32,187 bases of DNA from JBKBII01 sp046299415 (lineage in GTDB: Bacteria; Pseudomonadota; Gammaproteobacteria; Ectothiorhodospirales; Ectothiorhodospiraceae). Location: contig JBKBII010000015.1 of assembly GCA_046299415.1 (NCBI GenBank), forward strand, positions 1-32,187. Reading direction: 5' to 3'. Below are positions 7,951 through 15,597 of the stretch, piece by piece (position 1 is the stretch's first letter; each line of letters starts with the position of its first letter). The notes beneath the pieces are model-generated. The model saw only the letters and a list, made by a program, of their open reading frames with translations, made no database searches and was not told where the DNA came from. Made by a program: the position numbers and the translations under genes.

Positions 7951-8653
7951 ACCAGCGCTCATCGCGACAACTGCGCGAATGGCCAAAAGTCATCGCTACG
8001 CAGCGGTAGACACAAAAACCACCGCCAGATCCGGACCACAACGATACCGAAACGCGACGCAAATGGCTGCGCGGGCGTATCGCCGCCCAGTGCTTGCTCC
8101 CGCTCCTCAGCGTGATGACTTGCTCGGCCTCACCGCTCACGCTCTCGACGCTTTACGCTGCATCCCACTCACGGCGTTCATCGGACTTTTCTCGGCGTTG
8201 AAGTCTCGGATCCCTTCGGAGTCAACACGCTCCGCGGCGCAGTGCCGCTGGGTCTAGACCGAGATCGTCGGGCGACGGGGTGCGAGCGGCCCGAGTCGCG
8301 ATTACCAGGTCGACACGGACCAAAGACGGCCAGGGCTCTTTCAAAGATGAACGAGAACAGGTCGAAGAGTGATTCGAATGGCGCAGGGTTGCCGACATCA
8401 AGGCCGACGCCGACTTCGACGGGCCGGTCACCGGCGCACCAGAATTCACGCATGAATTCCAAACGGAAAAGCTGAAAAAATTTCTTTAGCGTTAGCCTGA
8501 GGACACGCTTCGAGCCTTTTTCTCCGCGAGAGGTCATCGGATCGGCCGACGCGGAACGCCTTTGACCACGATGATCAGAATCAAAGCGTCGGCCGCGCTC
8601 CGTTACACTTCGTCGTCGGTATCAGCGCAGAAGCCGAGGTTCAGGTAGTCGCT
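7951..8653. other. Long intergenic region before tcdA
   Basis: No gene is supported in 703 bases. Frames on both strands (for example 8178-8537 minus and 7904-8257 plus) are rich in Arg, Ser and Pro and show no recognisable motif. TACACT at 8604-8609 could be a -10 element for tcdA but lacks a -35 partner. Confidence 0.55.
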
Positions 8654-9427
8654 ATGGAGCATCTATTTCATGAACGAACAGAACTCCTTCTCGGTGCCGA
8701 AGGCATTGAGAAACTCGGACACGCGCACGTATTCGTTGCCGGGCTCGGTGGCGTAGGCTCGTACGCCGCTGAAGCGCTAGCGCGCGCCGGAGTGGGTCAA
8801 CTCACTCTGCTCGATCACGACACAGTTGCCGAGAGCAATCTCAATCGTCAATTGGTCGCGCTGCGCTCAACGCTTGGCCAGGCGAAGGCAGAAGTCATGC
8901 GTGCACGCATCGCCGACATCGCACCCGACGCAGAAGTCACGATCCTGCAAACGTTCATGAACGCGGCCGATCCTGCGGCAGTCGTCCCCAACTCCGCCGA
9001 TATCGTTCTTGACTGCATCGACTCGATCGCCGCAAAAGCCGCGCTCGTCGCATTCGCCGTCGAGACCCAACGCCAAGTGTTTTCGAGTATGGGCGCCGGC
9101 GGGCGGATCGACCCCACAGCGGTCCGCGTCGCAAAACTGTCCGAAACCCGAACTTGTCCGCTCGCTCGCGAAATGCGCAAACAGTTGCGGCGCCACGGCG
9201 TCGCGCTCGAGGCCGTCCCCGTCGTGTACTCACTGGAACAACCGAAAAAAGGCACCGAACACCGACCTGTCGGTGGCAATCAACCGGGGCGGCCGCGTTC
9301 GATCAATGGCACGATCAGTTATCTGCCGGCGATCTTCGGTCTGACCCTCGCGGGCGAAGCCATTCGCCACATCCTCAATCGGACGGCGCCGACCGCTGAC
9401 GCCTCATCGCTGAGGCGCGACGCCTGA
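8654..9427 (+). CDS. tcdA: tRNA threonylcarbamoyladenosine dehydratase TcdA (ThiF/HesA/E1-like)
   Basis: Cytoplasmic E1-like enzyme that uses ATP to cyclise t6A37 of ANN-decoding tRNAs to ct6A. The 257 residues compare with about 268 in E. coli (formerly CsdL/YgdL). The start reads LFHERTELLLGAEGIEKL, followed by the nucleotide-binding loop VAGLGGVGSYAAEAL (about 28-42), the acidic LLDHDTVAESNLNRQ with the typical N-R-Q, and VLDCIDSIAAK. The C-terminal INGTISYLPAIFGLTLAG is also typical. An AGG about 10 bases before the ATG is a weak ribosome-binding site. A small hairpin (GCCTCA-TCGC-TGAGGC, 9401-9416) falls in the last codons. The gene stands alone, convergent with the glyQ cluster. Confidence 0.94.
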   Translation: MEHLFHERTELLLGAEGIEKLGHAHVFVAGLGGVGSYAAEALARAGVGQLTLLDHDTVAESNLNRQLVALRSTLGQAKAEVMRARIADIAPDAEVTILQTFMNAADPAAVVPNSADIVLDCIDSIAAKAALVAFAVETQRQVFSSMGAGGRIDPTAVRVAKLSETRTCPLAREMRKQLRRHGVALEAVPVVYSLEQPKKGTEHRPVGGNQPGRPRSINGTISYLPAIFGLTLAGEAIRHILNRTAPTADASSLRRDA

Positions 9428-9731
9428 CTAAACGCTGATTCAATGGCTACGTGGGTGCATCACTGCGTTGCACGGCGCTCGTTCCCTCACCTGACGACCG
9501 AGTCTCGGTCGCTGCGCTCCGGTCGGCTGGCGATTCATCCCGCTCGCGCTTCTTTCAGCGCCACCCGAGGCCACAAGTCGATACAGCTCTCGACCCACGC
9601 AGCGCTTTCAAACCGCATCTCGGCGCATACAGGCCAATCGCGCACCGCTGATGGGCGGGCCATCAAAGACCCTCAGCGGCAAAACGCCATCCCCGCTCCA
9701 GAACCGGCCTGTCTCACATCTTTCGGCGCGG
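9428..9731. other. Convergent intergenic region
   Basis: These 304 bases separate tcdA (+) from the MBL-fold gene (-). I see no gene and no clear bidirectional terminator. Confidence 0.55.
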
Positions 9732-10436
9732 TCAGTCGTCGAGGAATCGGCCGATTGCAGCGCAAATGGCTCGATCAGCCTCCGGTCCGACTCGCGTCGT
9801 CTCGGGATCGAAGGCGTCGCAGAACGCCCATTCGAATTTGAGATCCTTCACGCCCAGACAGCCGAACAATCGCGCCTCAGCCGAGTGATCCTCCGGTGCC
9901 GGACGAACCGTCGGCCAGCCGTCCTCACCCGGCGCCAAAGCCGGTCCAAAAAACACGACACCCGGAAGATTCTTACATCGCAACGCGCAGGTCCCGGCGG
10001 TGACACCCGCCATCGGCAAAAAATCGATCGTGCGCGAAAGACGCTGCTTGCGATTGAACGCGATGTCGACCGCGTCGGCACCCTGCTCGGCACGGATCGC
10101 CGGTGCCTCGGCCTCGAACGCCAGTACCTCACAGCCGGCTGCACGCCAGCGGTCCAGATCTCGCGCACCGCGATGCGACGGCAAAAACACATAGCGTAAC
10201 GGTGCGATCCGCGACGTGGCTTGCACCAGAGCGGGACTCCAAACGGGCGCGTTGACCAAGACACCACCCAATTCGGCATCCGCCAACAGCCAAACCTCCG
10301 GGCCCGCGGTCATCCGATGCGCATCGCCCAATCGCCACACGGACCGATCACGCAACGACAGCATCTCAACCCAAAACGAATCGGTTTCACCCGCGGTTTC
10401 GACGGTCGGCATCTTGGTTTTCCCTGGTTGTGTCAT
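9732..10436 (-). CDS. Metallo-beta-lactamase-fold protein lacking the metal ligands
   Basis: The 234 residues follow the order of MBL-fold hydrolases: a strand with LGGVLVNAPVWSP, then LRYVFLPSHRGARDLDRW where relatives have a THxDD-like ligand loop, then FLPMAGVTAGTCALRC in place of the TPGHTxG strand, then GVVFFGPALAP in place of FxGDxL, and LKFEWAFCDAF in place of FEWVLPGHG. The expected His and Asp ligands are replaced at each site, so it is probably a non-catalytic member. This is my inference from motif order. The ATG at 10436 is chosen because the longer frame runs into plsC. GTG at 10538 is an alternative. It is the last gene of the glyQ-glyS-plsC strand group, 163 bases after plsC. 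Confidence 0.7.
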   Translation of the reverse strand: MTQPGKTKMPTVETAGETDSFWVEMLSLRDRSVWRLGDAHRMTAGPEVWLLADAELGGVLVNAPVWSPALVQATSRIAPLRYVFLPSHRGARDLDRWRAAGCEVLAFEAEAPAIRAEQGADAVDIAFNRKQRLSRTIDFLPMAGVTAGTCALRCKNLPGVVFFGPALAPGEDGWPTVRPAPEDHSAEARLFGCLGVKDLKFEWAFCDAFDPETTRVGPEADRAICAAIGRFLDD

Positions 10437-10599
10437 CGGCACCCCGGTCGGCTTTGGTGGCGTAATGAGCGCGTCGGCAGCAGCGACCGGCGACGCGTCG
10501 TCGGTCGCATCCGCCCGCGAGTCGCGAATCACGCTCACCACCCCAATCCAGCCAGCGATTGACGAGCGTCGATCAAACGAGCGCCCGCGCGCGTACCCG

Positions 10600-11598
10600 C
10601 TAGTCTCGCGAGGCCGCGCGATCGTTGCGGTGGGCCGCCCCGCAGCCCGCCACATGGACGGCGTCGAGCTCCGCGACTCGGGACTCGATCCATGTCTCGA
10701 CCTCAAGCATCACATCATTGGGACGTCGTCCCTGAGTCGGGATCGGTGGCCCAATCACCACATCGATGACGCCAGCGCGTTTGGCCACCGTTCCCCGTAA
10801 CCAATGGCGCCCCGAAACATGCGCGATCGGCACGATGGGCGCCCCCGTCTCGACAGCCAGGATCGCCCCGCCCGCGCGATACTTGGCACGCTCTCCCGGT
10901 GGCGTGCGCGTGCCCTCCGGAAAAATCATGACCCACAGACCGCGGGCCAGACGATCGCGGCCCTCATCCAGCAACCGACTCATCGCCGCGCGCCCTGCCG
11001 ACCGATCCAAGGGGATCGGATCGACCATGCGGATGGTCCAGCCGAAAAACGGGATGCGCATCAATTCGCGTTTCAACACCCAGACCTGTGGCGGCACGAT
11101 CTGCTGCAACGCGATCGTCTCCCAGGCCGACTGATGCTTGACCATGGCAACGACGCCTCCCGGCGTCGACAAGTGCTCCCGCCCGTGGACGCGATAGCGC
11201 AGCCCACAAGTCAAACCCAGCCACCACACATTGAAGCGCGTCCATTGCGACAACACGCGATAGCGGCCGTGCCAGCCAAGGGGCCAAAGCACCAGGGGCG
11301 CAAACAGGCCGAAAATGATCGTCGAAACCCAAAACCCGAGCGAGAACAGGCCGCCGCGAAAACGTTCGCCAGCCGTCACCGGCTCGATATCGACGCCCTG
11401 CGCCTCCAAGGTGCCTGCTGTTGCCGACTCTGCTTCAACGCGAGGGCCCGCCTGATGATCCACGACTGTTGGCGAGCCTTGCGCTGTCTCGCCTATGTCC
11501 TCGGTGATTCCGTCAGCGAAGAAACCACCGTCCCTCGCGCACCGCTGCTCATCACCCTCGCGCGCAGGCTCGAAAGACCGCTTGTGCGCGTCGCCCAT
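10600..11598 (-). CDS. plsC: 1-acyl-sn-glycerol-3-phosphate acyltransferase (PlsC/LPLAT family)
   Basis: Membrane-associated enzyme that acylates lysophosphatidate in phospholipid synthesis. Numbered from ATG 11598, a hydrophobic segment lies at about 84-108 (FWVSTIIFGLFAPLVLWPL). The acyltransferase motif is the HX4E variant KHQSAWE (H155, E160), common in proteobacterial relatives in place of HX4D. RELMRIPFFGW follows, then IPLDRS and FPEGTR (226-231). The gene begins six bases after the glyS stop. The first 75 or so residues are acidic, low in hydrophobics and unlike the family. A GTG at 11379 (MTAGERFRGG) would give a normal-length protein, so the start is uncertain. Pseudomonas-type clusters place gmhB between glyS and plsC; here it is absent. 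Confidence 0.88.
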   Translation of the reverse strand: MGDAHKRSFEPAREGDEQRCARDGGFFADGITEDIGETAQGSPTVVDHQAGPRVEAESATAGTLEAQGVDIEPVTAGERFRGGLFSLGFWVSTIIFGLFAPLVLWPLGWHGRYRVLSQWTRFNVWWLGLTCGLRYRVHGREHLSTPGGVVAMVKHQSAWETIALQQIVPPQVWVLKRELMRIPFFGWTIRMVDPIPLDRSAGRAAMSRLLDEGRDRLARGLWVMIFPEGTRTPPGERAKYRAGGAILAVETGAPIVPIAHVSGRHWLRGTVAKRAGVIDVVIGPPIPTQGRRPNDVMLEVETWIESRVAELDAVHVAGCGAAHRNDRAASRD

Positions 11599-11604
11599 CA
11601 CCAA

Positions 11605-13812
11605 TCACCCGGTCGCCAATCGCGACAGATCCGCAACGGCTTCGAAGTCGCGCTTGAGTGCCGCCAACAAGCCCAGTCTGCGGGCGCGCACCTGTGGTTC
11701 TTCCGCCAGCACCATCACCTCATCAAAAAAACGATCGACCGGCGCGGCATGGCTTGTCATACGATCCAGCGCCTTGCTGTAGGCGCGCGCCGCCACCAAG
11801 CCTTCGATGTCGCCCCGTGCCGCCTGCAAGGCGTCGAACAACTCGGCCTCTGCGGTGTCCACCGTTTGATGATCGAACGTTGCCGCCGTGAGCGGCTCGA
11901 CGACCAAGCCCTCCTCCGTGGCACGACGCAGCAAGTTCTGAATCCGTTTGTTGGCCGCCGCGAGTCGCACCGCTTCAGGACGCGCGCGAAAATCACTCAG
12001 TGCCGCCATTCTCGCCGCCGCATCGGCCGGTGCGTCGATGCCGGTAGCCGCGACGGCCTCGAACACTTCTGGGGCGATACCCTGCTCGAGCATCAACCCC
12101 TTGAGTCGCTCGTGCAAAAACTCGCGCACGGCCGGCACCACGTGCGGCGCGTCAGCCACATGATCGATCAGCAAGGCTGCAGCCTGATCGAGCCAGGGCG
12201 CCAAGGCCACCGGCGGAGCGCCTTCACGCTCACCAATTTCCAGCACGATGCGCAGCACGCCGATCGCCGCGCGGCGCAACGCGAACGGGTCCTTGCTACC
12301 GCTCGGCTGCTTGCCGATCGCAAAAATACCGACCAAGGTGTCGAACCGATCAGCCAGAGCAACCGCCTGCGCCACGGGGTCGACCGGCACCGCGGCGCCT
12401 GCCCCCTTGGGCCAGTAATGCTGCTCAATGGCTGTCGCGACAACGTCAGGCTCACCATCGGCGGATGCGTAGTAACGCCCCATCGTGCCCTGCAATTCCG
12501 GGAACTCGTAAACCATCTGTGTGACCAGATCGGCTTTACAGAGATGCGCAGCGCGACGCGCGGCCGCGGCATCGGCTCCGAGCACATCCGCGAGCGAAGC
12601 CGCCAGGACCTCAATCCGTCGACGCTTGTCGCCCAGCGTCCCCAGACGGCGCTCGAACACGATGTCATCGAGCGCTGCAACACGCTCACTCAAGGGCTGA
12701 CGACGATCCTGCTTCCAGAAAAACTCTGCGTCGGCAAATCGCGGGCGCAGTACGCGCTCATTGCCCTCGATGACCGATTCCGGACGTTTTGATGCAAGGT
12801 TGGCTACGACGACAAACGTTGATTGCATGCGACCAGCATCATCGACCAACGGAAAATATTTCTGATTGTCCTGCATGGTCGAGATCAACGCTTCTTGCGG
12901 CACGGCCAGATAGCGCTCATCAAAGCGCCCCAAAAGCGCCACGGGCCACTCGGTCAGCGCCGTGACCTCATCGAGCAAATCTTCAGCGATGACCGCCTGT
13001 GCACCGGCTTCCGCCGCCCGCGCCTTGACGCCGGCACGCACGCGCTCGCGGCGCTCGGAGAAATCCGCCACGACGTGACCCTGCTCGATCAACCGTGTTG
13101 CGTACTCCGAAGCCGTCTGCAACTCGATCGCGTCACCGGCATGAAAGCGATGCCCATGCGTCGAGCGCCCAGCTGGAAGACCCAACACCTCGATCGGCAA
13201 GACGGTCTTGCCATGCAAGCATACGATCCAGTGCGGCGGCCGCACGAACGCATGCTCCGACGCCCCCCAGCGCATTCGTTTCGGAATCGGCATGGCGGCC
13301 AGCGCCTGTGCGATCAACTCCGGCAGAGCCTGCACAAGGCCACCACCCGGCTCGACACCGCGATGCACCAACCAAGTGCCTTGATCGTTTTCAAGACGTT
13401 CGAGTGACTCGACTTCGACGCCGCAAGACTTGGCAAACCCAAGCGCCGCGCGCGTGGGTGCACCAGTTGCATCGAAAGCGGCCTGAATCGCCGGGCCGCG
13501 TCGTTCGAAGGATCGATCGGCAGCCCGTCCTGCCAGGCTTTCGATCGCGATCGCAATGCGCCGCGGCGCCGCATAGCCACGCACCGTGCCGTGCGCAAAA
13601 CCGGCGGATTCGAGTCCCGCAATCAGAGCCTCGCGGAACGCATGCTCGAGCGCCGGGAGCGCCTTCGGTGGCAACTCTTCGGTGCCGAGTTCGAAAAGAA
13701 AATCCGCCTGCGCAGCCGGGCCGGCGTTCGCTGGAGCGGCGCCCAGGGTCGACGCAGGGGACGACAGAGCGGACGATAGAGGCGAGGGGCTGGACGTTTG
13801 CATGGACACCAT
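11605..13812 (-). CDS. glyS: Glycyl-tRNA synthetase beta subunit
   Basis: The beta subunit of the bacterial alpha2beta2 glycyl-tRNA synthetase, needed for tRNA recognition. It matches E. coli GlyS along its length: FLFELGTEELPPKAL, AAPRRIAIA, RRGPAIQAAFDA, IPKRMRWGA, GHRFHAGD, EVTALTEWPVALLGRFD, MQDNQKYFPL, RPRFADAEFFWKQDR, KDPFALRRAAIGVLR and the C-terminal VDRFFDEVMVL. Family length is about 690 residues. Here there are 735 because of a Ser/Ala/Pro-rich N-terminal extension of about 37 residues before FLFELG. ATG 13812 and ATG 13803 are both possible, as is GTG 13833, and none has a strong ribosome-binding site. Part of a glyQ-glyS-plsC operon. Confidence 0.97.
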   Translation of the reverse strand: MVSMQTSSPSPLSSALSSPASTLGAAPANAGPAAQADFLFELGTEELPPKALPALEHAFREALIAGLESAGFAHGTVRGYAAPRRIAIAIESLAGRAADRSFERRGPAIQAAFDATGAPTRAALGFAKSCGVEVESLERLENDQGTWLVHRGVEPGGGLVQALPELIAQALAAMPIPKRMRWGASEHAFVRPPHWIVCLHGKTVLPIEVLGLPAGRSTHGHRFHAGDAIELQTASEYATRLIEQGHVVADFSERRERVRAGVKARAAEAGAQAVIAEDLLDEVTALTEWPVALLGRFDERYLAVPQEALISTMQDNQKYFPLVDDAGRMQSTFVVVANLASKRPESVIEGNERVLRPRFADAEFFWKQDRRQPLSERVAALDDIVFERRLGTLGDKRRRIEVLAASLADVLGADAAAARRAAHLCKADLVTQMVYEFPELQGTMGRYYASADGEPDVVATAIEQHYWPKGAGAAVPVDPVAQAVALADRFDTLVGIFAIGKQPSGSKDPFALRRAAIGVLRIVLEIGEREGAPPVALAPWLDQAAALLIDHVADAPHVVPAVREFLHERLKGLMLEQGIAPEVFEAVAATGIDAPADAAARMAALSDFRARPEAVRLAAANKRIQNLLRRATEEGLVVEPLTAATFDHQTVDTAEAELFDALQAARGDIEGLVAARAYSKALDRMTSHAAPVDRFFDEVMVLAEEPQVRARRLGLLAALKRDFEAVADLSRLATG

Positions 13813-13872
13813 CGAGTCGGATAAACCCTTCACAAGTCGGGGAGAAAGTCAGCGAGCCATCGAGTGTGGTGG

Positions 13873-13997
13873 AAGCGGAACCGCTTGCGTTTCGTCCTCG
13901 CTGTCGACCGAAACATTAAAAAAAACAACCGCTCAGCGAGCATCGCCCTGCGCAGAACGCCGCTCGCACAAGGGCCGCGCGGGCGGCTCCTGCTCCT
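13873..13997 (-). promoter_or_regulatory. glyQ-glyS spacer with possible attenuator
   Basis: On the minus strand, after the glyQ stop, a 6-bp stem GCGAGC/GCTCGC encloses a loop that contains palindromic CTGCGCAG. About 11 bases later comes a run of eight T (13918-13925 on +). A second small hairpin (AAGCGG-AA-CCGCTT on +, 13873-13886) lies nearer glyS. The distance from stem to T-run is long for an intrinsic terminator, so partial termination between the subunit genes is only a possibility. Confidence 0.3.
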
Positions 13998-14021
13998 ATA
14001 CAACGGCGTGCGCCTGCTGGC

Positions 14022-14924
14022 TCAGGCCGCGTCGCGAGTTCGCGCAAGCATCGGGAATCCGAGTGCCTCGCGCGCGTCGAAATAAGCCTGCGCCACCGCG
14101 CGCGCCAATTCGCGAACACGCAGGATGTAGCGCGCCCGTTCGGTGACCGAAATCGCGCCCCGCGCATCGAGCAGGTTGAAACTATGCGACGCCCGCAACA
14201 CGTGCTCATACGCCGGCAACGGCAGACTTTCGGCGACCAGTCGTTCGGCCTCGGCGGCGTGATGGTCAAACGCCACGAACAGCGCGTCGCGATTCGACGT
14301 CTCAAAGTTGTACCGCGACTGCTCGACTTCATTCTGATGATAAACGTCGCCGTAAGTCACGATGTCGCCATCGGGTGATTCGCTCCAGATCAGGTCGTAC
14401 ACGCTTTCGACGCCCTGCACGTACATCGCCAGACGTTCCAGACCATAGGTGATCTCACCTGCGACCGGGCGACAATCCAGCCCACCGACCTGCTGAAAAT
14501 AAGTGAACTGGGTCACTTCCATACCGTTCAGCCACACCTCCCAGCCGAGCCCCCAGGCACCGAGCGTCGGGCTCTCCCAGTTGTCCTCGACAAACCGGAT
14601 ATCGTGCTCGAGAAGATCAAAACCCAGCGCCGCGAGCGACCCAAGATAGAGCTCCTGAATATTCGGCGGCGATGGCTTCAGAATGACCTGAAACTGGTAA
14701 TAATGCTGGAGGCGATTGGGATTTTCGCCATAGCGGCCGTCGGTCGGACGGCGGCTGGGCTGCACATAAGCCGCTCGCCAAGGCTCCGGGCCAATCGCGC
14801 GCAGGAACGTCGCCGGGTGAAACGTCCCCGCGCCCATTTCCATGTCGTAGGGCTGTAACAGCACACAACCGCGATCGGCCCAGTACTGCGATAGCGCCAG
14901 AATCAGCTGTTGAAACGTCTTCAC
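14022..14924 (-). CDS. glyQ: Glycyl-tRNA synthetase alpha subunit
   Basis: The catalytic alpha subunit, a class II synthetase that forms glycyl-adenylate. The 300 residues are normal for the family. Typical blocks run in order: FQQLILALSQYWADRGCV, LLQPYDMEMGAGTFHPATF, RAAYVQPSRRPTDGRYGENP, QHYYQFQVILKPSP, IRFVEDNWESPTLGAWGLGW, WLNGMEVTQFTYFQQVGG, EITYGLERLAMY and HSFNLLDARGAISVTER. The start is GTG at 14924 with GAGG eight bases upstream. First gene of the cluster with glyS, 209 bases before the glyS start used here. Confidence 0.98.
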   Translation of the reverse strand: MKTFQQLILALSQYWADRGCVLLQPYDMEMGAGTFHPATFLRAIGPEPWRAAYVQPSRRPTDGRYGENPNRLQHYYQFQVILKPSPPNIQELYLGSLAALGFDLLEHDIRFVEDNWESPTLGAWGLGWEVWLNGMEVTQFTYFQQVGGLDCRPVAGEITYGLERLAMYVQGVESVYDLIWSESPDGDIVTYGDVYHQNEVEQSRYNFETSNRDALFVAFDHHAAEAERLVAESLPLPAYEHVLRASHSFNLLDARGAISVTERARYILRVRELARAVAQAYFDAREALGFPMLARTRDAA

Positions 14925-15597
14925 GGATCAAACCTCACAAAATATTCGAATTCGCAGTATCGCCGGGCTGACCGCCACGCGCAGCGCCGCCAGCACGATA
15001 TTCAAGCTCCGCACGAGACGCCACGGGCGTCATCATCGGCCTTGAGACCGCACATTCGGACATCAGACGGCGGCATGCATATCGCCTTACTCAGGGTGAC
15101 GCATCATTCAACCGGCAACGCGCTCCGGCGTCGCCACAGGCCCCATCCTCAAGTTCAGCACGACCGCCTCACCAAAATCGACCCCAAAACCGTTATCGTC
15201 CAGCACTGAGTATACGGGCCCGGGGGTTGTCTCTCGCAGAGTCCGGCCCGCGGATGTCCGCTGTAGCACCGCTAAGGTCGGTCAAAAACCTCGTCAGTCG
15301 GTATCAATCCAAGGGCCTGAGAGGACACGGCCGGCATCATCGCGCCATTCGATACGAGAATACGCAGGTAACACGGCGTTGCGCTGGTCATGCGTGCACA
15401 TCACAAGACGTGCACATCGCAAGAGTAGAGTGGAGTCATTGTCAGTGGGCCTCTCCTTACGGGCGCACGCTCGGTCAACCAATCACCCCGAAACGACACC
15501 GTCGTAAATACGAGCCTCTCGAATGCTTCCTGAGCCCACCCCGCACCCGATGACAGCTCGCACAGAGCGCCCCGGCCTTACAACTGAGTACCCCGAT
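14925..15597. other. Divergent intergenic region, glyQ and CDF transporter
   Basis: This region should contain the promoters of both the glyQ operon (-) and the CDF gene (+), but I see no convincing -35/-10 pair. It contains a 16-bp tandem repeat (15393-15424). In-frame ATGs at 15523 and 15550 could extend the CDF protein but lack ribosome-binding sites. No tRNA-like cloverleaf was found. Confidence 0.5.
15393..15424 (+). repeat. Two exact-tandem 16-bp direct repeats upstream of the CDF gene
   Basis: CGTGCACATCACAAGA (15393-15408) is followed directly by CGTGCACATCGCAAGA (15409-15424), identical at 15 of 16 positions. Each carries the palindrome GTGCAC. The pair lies 174-205 bases before the preferred CDF start and about 470 bases before glyQ. 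An operator for a metal-responsive regulator is possible but not shown. Confidence 0.55.

Noticed and set aside
8178..8537. 119-codon minus-strand frame between tatD and tcdA
   Set aside because: It starts plausibly but turns into an Arg/Ser/Pro-rich tail, and no motif or ribosome-binding site supports it.
10804..12792. 662-codon plus-strand frame opposite plsC and glyS
   Set aside because: It lies antisense to two clearly identified genes, and its residues are Arg/His/Gln-rich with no domain. Long antisense frames are common in GC-rich DNA.
15200..15300. GC-rich hairpin-prone stretch considered as a tRNA or small RNA
   Set aside because: There is no T-loop consensus and no consistent cloverleaf.
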